From the NCBI RefSeq assembly GCF_001904745.1, contig NZ_MRCD01000033.1, positions 1 through 64,000 on the forward strand: a stretch of DNA of 64,000 nucleotides, read 5' to 3'. Shown piece after piece: positions 1 through 7,412 of the stretch. The stretch comes from Calothrix sp. HK-06 (GTDB lineage Bacteria > Cyanobacteriota > Cyanobacteriia > Cyanobacteriales > Nostocaceae). The notes beneath the pieces were generated by a model. The model made no database searches. It worked only from the letters and a program-made list of their open reading frames with translations, and was not told where the DNA came from. Every line of letters begins with the position of its first letter. Position 1 is the stretch's first letter. The position numbers and the translations under genes were made by a program.

Positions 1-81
1 ATTCAGTACGTTTTCTGCTAAAAACGCCTATTGTGTTTATTTGAAAGCTTGCAGCACTCGCTGTTCGCTTTCATGCATACA

Positions 82-180
82 TACAGCAGATTTAAATTAA
101 ATGAAGTACAGAATAAACCTCTCCCCTACCCCTCCCCGTTGCGGGGAGGGGTGTACTTCATATAAATGCAAAACGCTGTA
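82..180 (+). repeat. MITE-like palindromic element A, copy 1
   Basis: The 99-bp element begins TACAGCAGATTT and ends with the complement of TACAGCGTTTTG. Its outer ~29 bases form imperfect terminal inverted repeats that both read into GAAGTACA, and the centre is a C-rich/G-rich hairpin (CCCCTCCCC / GGGGAGGGG). A second copy in opposite orientation lies at 3556-3653, nearly identical along its length. No coding capacity is seen. This is the structure of a non-autonomous transposable element or a dispersed extragenic palindrome. Confidence 0.75.
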
Positions 181-388
181 TCCCTCTTCTGTCACTCTCC
201 GGTTTTTCCTATTATTAATAATTTTTGAATAGAATGTATACTAGGCAATGCAGCGTTTTCTCTTATAATTTTTGCCATTTCTACGTTTTCATGAATTAGT
301 ATGAATAAAAAAGCCTGCAATCGCTTACTGTATAATAACTCTATAATTCAGAAATGATAAAACTTTTCGGAGAGTGACAGAAGAGGGG
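181..388. mobile_element. MITE-like element B with TA target duplication
   Basis: Inverted repeats CCCTCTTCTGTCACTCTCCG (182-201) and its exact complement (368-387) bound about 208 bp. A TA dinucleotide stands directly outside each end (179-180 and 389-390). TA duplications are typical of IS630/Tc1-mariner transposition. The interior is AT-rich and carries no transposase, so this looks like a non-autonomous derivative. It is inserted exactly at the end of element A, apparently using that element's terminal TA. Confidence 0.7.
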
Positions 389-390
389 TA

Positions 391-656
391 TTATGTCATG
401 CTGAGGTACGTAAACGGAGTTTTCCCGCAAGGTAGCATCTAATTGTCATGCTTTTGCATAGAATTAATTAGGTTTAGTTTAGCCAATTTGTAATCAATTC
501 AAATTATAGTATCTTTAATTACGGAAATATTAAATTGTCAGTATTTTTATTGAGAAAAAAACGTATTTTTATTTTAAATAATTGTATTATTTGATATACC
601 AAATCAAATAAAATCCTCGTAGAGACGTTACATGTAACGTCTCTACACATAAATAA
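391..656. other. Intergenic region, no gene seen
   Basis: No supported coding frame. It starts with a piece resembling a dispersed cyanobacterial repeat (TGTCATGCTGAGG ... TTTTCCCGCAAGGTAGCATC), of which related copies occur at 54249-54373 and near 55676. AT-rich DNA follows, then the long palindrome at 619-646 just beyond the stop of the Uma2 gene. Confidence 0.6.
619..646. repeat. 28-bp perfect palindrome, copy 1
   Basis: Perfect inverted repeat with arms GTAGAGACGTTACA / TGTAACGTCTCTAC and no loop. An identical copy is at 62833-62860. It lies directly downstream of the minus-strand Uma2 gene and could fold into a hairpin in its transcript, but no U-run follows in that direction. A dispersed extragenic palindrome is the simplest reading. 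Confidence 0.8.
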
Positions 657-1475
657 TCAATTGGACATAATACCAGGTAAATTATTCGGGTCGATTCCTT
701 GAGATTGTAGATAAGCAATCAACCTCTCTTTTTGCTGACGTTCCTGTTCAGCACGTTGGCTTTCCTGTTCAGCACGTTGACGTTCCTGTTCAGCGCGTTG
801 AGTTTCTAGCTCGACTTTTTCAACTGCCCACGGCAACATGTTACCTGATGCATCCCACCAGCGTAACCAATAACCACTTCGACCTTCCTTAGTTCCTTGC
901 CAAGTTCCCAAAAATAAACCCATCGATTCAATCCAATGGCGCCCATTCTCATCTGGCAATTCTAGAATATAACTACCGTTATCTAGTTTATAAAATTCTA
1001 ATAATCCACCATCTGGGTCAAACACAACATAAACAGGAATCTTAAGTATTTTCTCGTAAAAAAACCATTTTCCTGGTGGATGTGTTTGTTTTGACGAATA
1101 TTCTTCACCTTTATATCCCTCGTTTTTGAAGTCAGATAAGAACTCCATGACCACTGAAGGAACATTACCTTCTAAATTGGGTGTGTAACTTTTACGGTCA
1201 GTTACAATTTGATTTACCCTATCTACATACACCCAGTCAGGTGCTTTAACTGTAAACAGACCGTTGACTTTTGCACAAAGCCCAAAATTTGAAGCTATTA
1301 ACATGTACGCAGTGATATATCCAGCAAGTTCTAATATTTCACGTAAAGCACCAGCCAATAACGGCTGACCTGTATTTTCCACCGGGTCGTCTTCTAACCA
1401 AAAATCATCAGGTAACGCTTCCCAAGATATTACCATGCCTTTTTGAGATTTCGGTTCACTAAGTTGGGTTGCCAT
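657..1475 (-). CDS. Uma2 family (DUF820) putative nuclease
   Basis: 272 aa. It matches the large cyanobacterial Uma2 family, which has the PD-(D/E)XK restriction-endonuclease fold. Visible landmarks are APDWVYVDR near residue 78, VVMEFLS near 108, PPGKWFFYEKIL and VYVVFDPDGGLLEFY in the core, then the family tail GRHWIESMGLFLGTW and GYWLRWWD. The last ~45 residues form a charged coiled coil of repeated QRAEQER units, common in this family. Cyanobacterial genomes carry many copies. Nuclease activity is inferred from the fold; target and role are unknown. Monocistronic and unrelated to the CIS genes. Confidence 0.88.
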   Translation of the reverse strand: MATQLSEPKSQKGMVISWEALPDDFWLEDDPVENTGQPLLAGALREILELAGYITAYMLIASNFGLCAKVNGLFTVKAPDWVYVDRVNQIVTDRKSYTPNLEGNVPSVVMEFLSDFKNEGYKGEEYSSKQTHPPGKWFFYEKILKIPVYVVFDPDGGLLEFYKLDNGSYILELPDENGRHWIESMGLFLGTWQGTKEGRSGYWLRWWDASGNMLPWAVEKVELETQRAEQERQRAEQESQRAEQERQQKERLIAYLQSQGIDPNNLPGIMSN

Positions 1476-1560
1476 TTTTTACCCCATGTTCCGTTTGATT
1501 TATCTATATTCTAAATGAAATACTACCTTTCACAATTCTAACCTTCTCGTTTTCTTAAAA

Positions 1561-1578
1561 TGTGAACCGTGGTTCACA
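1561..1578. repeat. 18-bp palindrome TGTGAACCGTGGTTCACA, copy 1
   Basis: Arms TGTGAACC / GGTTCACA around a GT centre. It lies between the divergent Uma2 and rhomboid genes, 64 bp before the rhomboid start. Further copies are at 3500-3517 and 4921-4938, all three between genes within 3.4 kb. It has the size and symmetry of a dimeric regulator site, but it could equally be a dispersed repeat. Confidence 0.7.
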
Positions 1579-1641
1579 TTTCCACGTACTGGCAGCAAAG
1601 CAATAATTTTTATTAAACTGAATCAGAAGACAACTTTTTTT

Positions 1642-3186
1642 ATGGATATTAACCGTTTACTGATTTGGACAGTCTCTGTATCATGCATTTTGCAAATTAT
1701 TTATGCAATTCGCAGTTCAAAAAGACTCATTACGGGTTGGGTTGTAGTTTCAGGGTTTGTTTTAGCTGTCACGGGAGCATTGTATTACTTTACTCCAACT
1801 ATGGCAGGCTTAGTTGGTGGAAGCTTATGGCTTATACTAATAGTCACTCCTATCATTGCACTTGGAAATGTCAATCGATTTTTAGCTCAACAAAAATTTA
1901 AACAAGCTCGAAAACTCTCTATTCTCGCACGACTACTACATCCTCTAGATGGCATAAAAGAGCAACCAGAACTAATTAAAGGATTAGAGCTAGCTCAAAA
2001 GGGTTTTATTGATGAAGCTATTGTTATTTTTCAACGTTACCAATCATCAACAACACCAATTGGCAGGTCTGCTGCAATTACTTTATATCAAATTAATTCT
2101 CGTTGGTTAGAATTAGTATTATGGATACATCAAAATACTACACCAGAGATACTAGCAAAAGAATCATATTTATTAGTAATGTACCTGCGTTCTTTAGGAG
2201 AAATAGGTGATGTAAATGGAATGTTACAGGTGTGGCAACAATATAAATCAAGTATAGAAAAAACAGATTTATTGACGCGGAATCTTGCAAAACTATATAT
2301 ATTAGCATTTTGCGGAGAAAAAGAACAAGTCGCAAACTTATTTAAAAATTCACTTTTAATATACCCTCAAACTATTAAAAATTTTTGGTTGGTCACTGCT
2401 GAAGAAGCATCTGGAAATTATGAAACTGCTCGTGAGCTATTTTCAAATTTAATTCACTGTGAAGATGTACGTATTCGCACGGCTGTAGAATGGCGCCTAT
2501 CTCAACCATATACGACGGCGCCGCTGACTCTACCCCCTCTAGATAAAGATGTTCTTGAACAAATAATTACAGAAATTAAACAAGAAGCAAGATACACAGG
2601 CAAAAGTGAAATTAAGCGGCAACCAAAAGCTACATTTTTGATTATTGGGTTGAACTTATTAGCATTTGCACTCTCAATTCGATTTGGAGGTAGTACAAAT
2701 TTATATACTTTATATAATTTAGGCGCCTTAGTTCCACAACAAGTATTAGCTGGGGAGTGGTGGCGCCTTTTGACTGCAACATTTCTTCACTTTGGCTGGC
2801 TGCATTTGACAATGAATATGGTTGGACTTTATTACTTTGGTCGTGTCGTAGAATTTATTTTAGGAGTACAGCGATATTTATTTGTATACTTAACTACAGG
2901 TGTTGGGGCAATGCTGACGGTTACTTTAATGTATATTTTAGGTTATTCGCCAGAAAACTTTGTAGTTGGTGCTTCTGGAAGCGTCATGGGTTTAGTTGGT
3001 GTTTCTGTTGCTATATTTTTGCGTGACTGGTTGAAAAATAGAGGTAGCATTGCCTCCAAAAAATTACAAAGCTTTTTATTGATAATTGTGCTACAAACAG
3101 TATTCGATTTAACGACACCTCAAATTAGTTTTGTTAATCATATTTCTGGAACAATTATTGGCTTTTTGCTTGGGATGATAATTTAA
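1642..3186 (+). CDS. Rhomboid intramembrane serine protease with TPR-like region
   Basis: 514 aa. Three membrane segments come first (about residues 5-80), then a soluble helical region (about 85-325) that looks like degenerate TPR repeats (for example QKGFIDEAIVIFQRY), then a rhomboid domain (about 330-514). The catalytic dyad is visible: Ser445 in GASG and His500 in NHISG. The rhomboid signature HFGWLHLTMNM stands in the first loop. Rhomboids cut transmembrane segments of membrane proteins within the bilayer. The N-terminal region may recruit substrates or partners. ATG start; the 18-bp palindrome lies upstream. Substrate unknown. Confidence 0.9.
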   Translation: MDINRLLIWTVSVSCILQIIYAIRSSKRLITGWVVVSGFVLAVTGALYYFTPTMAGLVGGSLWLILIVTPIIALGNVNRFLAQQKFKQARKLSILARLLHPLDGIKEQPELIKGLELAQKGFIDEAIVIFQRYQSSTTPIGRSAAITLYQINSRWLELVLWIHQNTTPEILAKESYLLVMYLRSLGEIGDVNGMLQVWQQYKSSIEKTDLLTRNLAKLYILAFCGEKEQVANLFKNSLLIYPQTIKNFWLVTAEEASGNYETARELFSNLIHCEDVRIRTAVEWRLSQPYTTAPLTLPPLDKDVLEQIITEIKQEARYTGKSEIKRQPKATFLIIGLNLLAFALSIRFGGSTNLYTLYNLGALVPQQVLAGEWWRLLTATFLHFGWLHLTMNMVGLYYFGRVVEFILGVQRYLFVYLTTGVGAMLTVTLMYILGYSPENFVVGASGSVMGLVGVSVAIFLRDWLKNRGSIASKKLQSFLLIIVLQTVFDLTTPQISFVNHISGTIIGFLLGMII

Positions 3187-3198
3187 TATAATTAAAGG

Positions 3199-3456
3199 TT
3201 ATTTAACGACAGGACAAGCTGAGGTATTAAGGTTACTATTTAATGTAACATCCGGCGCCACAGCAACTACCATCACACTACTATCAGTATCTTTGACCCA
3301 ACCTTGGGCTTCTATTATTGTAGAATTAGAAACATTGGATGATATGATATTGGGTTGTATAACCGAAGGCGCCTGTTCTAATGTTGCAAGTTGAAAAGTG
3401 CTTGTTGAACCAATCATTGGTTGTAAAGGGTTTGGTGGTAAACTGCTGTTTTTCAA
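3199..3456 (-). pseudogene. C-terminal remnant of a secreted exoprotein
   Basis: An open frame of 85 codons without recognisable start signals. Its last part, AQGWVKDTDSSVMVVAVAP followed by a Cys-containing end, resembles the extreme C-terminus of cyanobacterial haemagglutinin-like TpsA exoproteins, which finish with an 'AQGW' motif. Nothing upstream encodes the β-helix body or the secretion domain. I read it as the tail of a deleted exoprotein gene. It could instead be a small unrelated ORF. Confidence 0.45.
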
Positions 3457-3499
3457 GCTTTTATGTACAAGACATATTTAAACAAGACATATTTAAAAA

Positions 3500-3517
3500 T
3501 GTGAACCGTGGTTCACA
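3500..3517. repeat. 18-bp palindrome TGTGAACCGTGGTTCACA, copy 2
   Basis: Identical to the copy at 1561-1578. Located between the exoprotein remnant and MITE-like element A copy 2, upstream of the GluR0-like channel gene. Confidence 0.7.
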
Positions 3518-3555
3518 AATTCTCCATAACTGGTTGAGCTATAAGTATATTCAAA

Positions 3556-3653
3556 TACAGCGTTTTGCATTTATATGAAGTATACCCCTCCCGTTGCGGG
3601 GAGGGGTAGGGGAGAGGTTTATTCTGTACTTCATTTAATTTAAATCTGCTGTA
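3556..3653 (-). repeat. MITE-like palindromic element A, copy 2
   Basis: Inverted copy of 82-180, beginning TACAGCGTTTTGC and ending with the complement of TACAGCAGATTT, with the same C/G-rich hairpin in the middle. The two copies bracket the Uma2 and rhomboid genes in inverted orientation, so recombination between them could flip that 3.4-kb segment. Confidence 0.75.
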
Positions 3654-3733
3654 AATAATGAAAATGATATATTGACATTTAAATATATTTATGTATTAAA
3701 AGATTATTGAACGCTATCTACCTGCTGTATTAT

Positions 3734-4882
3734 ATGAAACCTGTGTTGTTGCATAAGTTACATCAAGTCCTTAAAATTTTAAATAAGGTGCCTTTTAGGC
3801 AAAGTCTATTAGCTGGCACTATTATACTGTTATTATTGATTTACCCTTATCCTGGCGCCACTCAAGGAAACCAATCTAAAAAAACGCTGCAAGTTGCTAC
3901 GAAGGTAATTCCTCCGTTTGTGTTTCAAGATAAAGATAAACTTTCGGGGTTTAGTATTGACTTATGGCGCAGTATTGCTAACGAAATGGGCGCCGACTTT
4001 AAGTTTACCGTATATCCAACAGTACCAGATGTTCTTGATGAAGTTGAACAAAATAAAGTAGATTTAGGCATTGCAGCGATTTCGATTACTGCGGAACGGC
4101 AAAAGAAATTTGATTTTTCTTTACCAATGTTTGCAGGGGGGTTGCAAATAATGGTCAGAAGTTCTGAAAGCAAAAATAATATCTTCCCTAACCTGCTACA
4201 GACGTTTTTCTCTCCAACGCTTTTACAGCTTGTTGGCATTGCACTAGCTTTAGTTGTAATTGCTGCCCACATTATTTGGTTATTTGAACGTCATCACCAA
4301 GAAGCAATGATTTCCAAATCCTATTTCCCTGGTATTTTTAAAGCATCTTGGTGGGCAGCTGCAACTTTAGCGACACAAGCTGATGAAATGCCTAAAGGTC
4401 CACTCGGTCGGATGATAGCAATAATTTGGATGTTTATTGGTGTGATTTTTGTCGCTTATTTTACAGCAACCGTTACTACTGCTATGACGGTACAACAACT
4501 TCAAGGTGATATTCGTGGTATCGAAGATTTACCCGGTCGAGTTGTGGTTACTACTGCTGGTAGTACTGCATCTGAATTTTTACGTCAGCAAAAAATTAAA
4601 GCTGTTGAAGTGGCTGGTATTGAAAACGCTTATGATACTTTACTCAGGAATCAAGCCGATGCTTTAGTTTTTGACTCTCCTGTACTTCTTTACTATACAG
4701 CTAACGAAGGTAAAAATAAGGTTGAAATTGTTGGCTCAATATTCCAAGAAGAAAATTATGGTATTGTTTTACCAAATAATAGTCCTTACCGTAGGCAAAT
4801 TAATAGTGCGCTGTTGACTATTAAAGAAAATGGAATTTATAGGACACTGTATGAAAAATGGTTTGATGTCAAGAAAGCATAA
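3734..4882 (+). CDS. GluR0-like ionotropic glutamate receptor/channel with atypical pore
   Basis: 382 aa from the ATG; an upstream TTG at 3707 would add nine residues. Order: signal anchor (LLAGTIILLLLIYP), first half of an SBP_bac_3 ligand-binding domain (TLQVATKVIPPFVF, GFSIDLWRSIANEMG), a membrane helix, a re-entrant pore loop, a second membrane helix (GRMIAIIWMFIGVIFVAYF), then the second half of the ligand domain to the C-terminus. This is the layout of bacterial ligand-gated channels such as Synechocystis GluR0. Where potassium-type members carry TVGYGD, this one reads TLATQADEMPKG. It is therefore unlikely to be a simple K+ channel. Ligand unknown, probably an amino acid. Confidence 0.85.
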   Translation: MKPVLLHKLHQVLKILNKVPFRQSLLAGTIILLLLIYPYPGATQGNQSKKTLQVATKVIPPFVFQDKDKLSGFSIDLWRSIANEMGADFKFTVYPTVPDVLDEVEQNKVDLGIAAISITAERQKKFDFSLPMFAGGLQIMVRSSESKNNIFPNLLQTFFSPTLLQLVGIALALVVIAAHIIWLFERHHQEAMISKSYFPGIFKASWWAAATLATQADEMPKGPLGRMIAIIWMFIGVIFVAYFTATVTTAMTVQQLQGDIRGIEDLPGRVVVTTAGSTASEFLRQQKIKAVEVAGIENAYDTLLRNQADALVFDSPVLLYYTANEGKNKVEIVGSIFQEENYGIVLPNNSPYRRQINSALLTIKENGIYRTLYEKWFDVKKA

Positions 4883-4920
4883 CTTAAGGAAACCAGAAAC
4901 CAGGTTTCTTTGTATCATAC

Positions 4921-4938
4921 TGTGAACCACGGTTCACA
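4921..4938. repeat. 18-bp palindrome, copy 3 (TGTGAACCACGGTTCACA)
   Basis: The same palindrome read in the other orientation, so the centre is AC. It lies 39 bp after the GluR0-like gene, next to an AGAAACCAGGTTTCT palindrome at about 4898-4912. The latter resembles the dispersed AGAAACCGGGTTTCT repeats at 13977 and 43311. Confidence 0.7.
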
Positions 4939-5103
4939 AAAATGGTAATAATTATCATATTTACAGAATTGGAACCATAGAAATAGATAATTTGAACGTG
5001 TTATCAACTTACGATAGAAGCTAACAGAAATAATTAAAACTAAAATTATTAAGTTTTTTAATACGCACAAAAATATTAAAAGTAATATAAACAGTCCTAA
5101 AAA

Positions 5104-6372
5104 ATGAATTTACAGAACGACTTCGACTACTTTCAAGGCAACTCTTTTTCAGAATTATACGCGCAAGATGTTGACGACGCATCTTATGGATTTATTCTAA
5201 ATTATCCTACTACTGCGGGTTGGGCTGCTTATCCAAACAAAAGTAAATATTTAATTCAAGATGGTAGCGATGAATATAATAAAATTTCTTACGATAAGCT
5301 TTTTCAAAAAGAAGCTTGGAAAAATCTTGCCGTGTTAGGTGATACAATTTCAGGCATCACTGTAAGTCCACCACCAAATTTATTATTTGACTATTGGCGC
5401 CAGCATTTTGGCTTTAGCTACAATAACATTCATGTAATACCACAATCAGTTTATCTTGATTACCTGAATCAAAACACACGCTTCGATAAATTCATTACAT
5501 TATTTCCCTTTGATGCTTTACAACCAGAAAAACATGGTGTTGCACCCGATGTTCATTACCATTTACTTAGTAAAGCGACTTTATCTAGTTTAGGAGTGCA
5601 GTGTCCGAAATACGAAAGCTATAATCTTGATGAAGTAAATATTAAAGATATTAAATTACCACAACAATATCCATATTTAATAAAAGTTTCTCATGGACTT
5701 TCTGGAGAAGGAACTTATATTATTAGAACCGAAAGCGATTTAAACTATTGCCATTCAGAACTAAGAAAATACCTTGTGGGTAAATCACTTTCTACAATCG
5801 TTGTATCAGAATTTGTAAAGTATGTTTTACAAAATTATTGCGTCCAATTTTATATTAGTAAGACTGGTAATATAACATTAATCGGTACTACAAGCCAACT
5901 TGTTACAGAAGAAGGAAATTATCTAGGGGGAATAATCAACTATCGTCAAACCGATATGAATAAATTCTTTACTATGATTGCAGTAATAGGTGAATATGCT
6001 CATAATAAAGGATATTTTGGCGCCATAGGATTTGATGTTCTTGAAGACCGAGATGGAGAGCTTTTTGTAATCGATGCTAATTTTCGAGTTAATGGTTCCA
6101 CTCCTTTATGCTTGCAGCGTCATAGTTTACTCAAACTTGGAAAAGAGGTTGCTAAATATTCGAGTGATTATCGCATTGCAGGAACTTTAGAATCGACTTT
6201 TCAAATCTTAAAACCAGAACTTGAAAGCAGTGAATTTATAATTTTATCAGCACAAGAGATTAATAAGGGAAGTGATTATACAGATATTTATGGAATTATT
6301 GCAGCAGATAGCATTCAGGAAATACAATTAATTGAGCAGAAGTTGCAGCATAAGGGCCTGTTGACTGTTTGA
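5104..6372 (+). CDS. ATP-grasp ligase-like protein
   Basis: 422 aa. The central and C-terminal parts show the ATP-grasp fold. The nucleotide-binding lysine strand is YPYLIKVSHG with a glycine-rich GLSGEGTYII loop. The metal-binding acidic/asparagine strands are GAIGFDVLED and LFVIDANFRVNGST. ATP-grasp enzymes join a carboxylate to an amine or thiol through an acyl phosphate. The N-terminal ~150 residues are not recognised. The closest impression is the group making small peptides or amino-acid conjugates, but the substrate cannot be told. No partner gene is on the same strand; an aspartoacylase is convergent downstream. Confidence 0.65.
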   Translation: MNLQNDFDYFQGNSFSELYAQDVDDASYGFILNYPTTAGWAAYPNKSKYLIQDGSDEYNKISYDKLFQKEAWKNLAVLGDTISGITVSPPPNLLFDYWRQHFGFSYNNIHVIPQSVYLDYLNQNTRFDKFITLFPFDALQPEKHGVAPDVHYHLLSKATLSSLGVQCPKYESYNLDEVNIKDIKLPQQYPYLIKVSHGLSGEGTYIIRTESDLNYCHSELRKYLVGKSLSTIVVSEFVKYVLQNYCVQFYISKTGNITLIGTTSQLVTEEGNYLGGIINYRQTDMNKFFTMIAVIGEYAHNKGYFGAIGFDVLEDRDGELFVIDANFRVNGSTPLCLQRHSLLKLGKEVAKYSSDYRIAGTLESTFQILKPELESSEFIILSAQEINKGSDYTDIYGIIAADSIQEIQLIEQKLQHKGLLTV

Positions 6373-6428
6373 TATTATGTAGTAATTACGTTCAGCATGA
6401 CATTACAAAATACTTTTAAAGTATTATC

Positions 6429-7316
6429 TTAGGTTGTTGAGAGGTTGATGGTCTTTTTTTGTGTTAAGCACATGGCAATTCCTTTTTCATAATATGCTGC
6501 TTCGTTAATGAATATGGGGTAAACGGTGGATGTTCCTTCGTATAAAATTTCTTGACCTGCAAATGTTAAGAATATTGGGTCTCCAGGATTTAAAGGTTGA
6601 TAATCTTTAAACTGACGTTGGGGGTGAATCATTGCTTCGATTTCACCGCGCGCGTTTCTTGGGTAGTCGATGGCGCCTATATACTGATAAATAGTAATGG
6701 AACTTGGTATCTCAGGGAGTTTACCTTGATTGTATGCTTCAAAATAGTCTAAAGCTACAAGTACAAGTTTTTCGGTTTTGTGAAATAATTCTGCGTTTAA
6801 TACACCTTGTGGAACGGCGCCAACTTCGATAGCAAAACCGAAATCACTAAGCGAATCAAGATATACACCATTTTGAGATTTGGGTGAACAACAAACTTTT
6901 ACTTCATCGCTAATTGAACTTAAATAGGCAGATAACCGTAGTAGCACAGAATGCTCACTACCTAGTAATATGCTTAAACCCATGTTCGAGGTCGTGCTAT
7001 GTAAGTCAATAATTATATCAATAGGTAAACCTTCGGGAGATAATAAGATTTGTTGAATTTCTTTCGCGCGCGCGTCTTCGTAACTAGTAAGTGTAGCATT
7101 TTGTAAGTCAGCAGGACTAAAGCACCGATTTAAATCTTTGTCGATATACCGTCTACATTCTTGAATAGCTTTAGGATTACCAAATAGAACCTGAGATGAA
7201 AAGCTCGGTCGAGTTATTAAATCTTGATTATTTTTAAATTTTCTGGCTAAGTAGACTCCGGTTAATTCGTTACCGTGCGTACCACCTACTATTGCTATAG
7301 TGTTGACTTTATTCAT
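6429..7316 (-). CDS. Aspartoacylase (N-acyl-aspartate amidohydrolase)
   Basis: 295 aa, full length for the AspA/AstE zinc carboxypeptidase family. The first zinc-binding motif is GGTHGNE (His14, Glu17). Substrate-binding DLNR ends at Arg64. The second zinc histidine is His106 in DLHSTT, and the catalytic-region glutamate lies in FAIEVGAVPQG. The enzyme hydrolyses N-acetyl-L-aspartate or similar N-acyl aspartates. Cyanobacterial homologs are common and their true substrate is not settled. It is convergent with the ATP-grasp gene and separate from the CIS genes that follow on the same strand after a ~95-bp gap. Confidence 0.88.
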   Translation of the reverse strand: MNKVNTIAIVGGTHGNELTGVYLARKFKNNQDLITRPSFSSQVLFGNPKAIQECRRYIDKDLNRCFSPADLQNATLTSYEDARAKEIQQILLSPEGLPIDIIIDLHSTTSNMGLSILLGSEHSVLLRLSAYLSSISDEVKVCCSPKSQNGVYLDSLSDFGFAIEVGAVPQGVLNAELFHKTEKLVLVALDYFEAYNQGKLPEIPSSITIYQYIGAIDYPRNARGEIEAMIHPQRQFKDYQPLNPGDPIFLTFAGQEILYEGTSTVYPIFINEAAYYEKGIAMCLTQKKTINLSTT

Positions 7317-7412
7317 AACACCCTGTATAAATAATGCTTTATATCAAGAAGTGGGTGAACTTGTTTACCCACTTATAGTATAAGTTACTATTTAATAACA
7401 TAGCTGTAGAGA

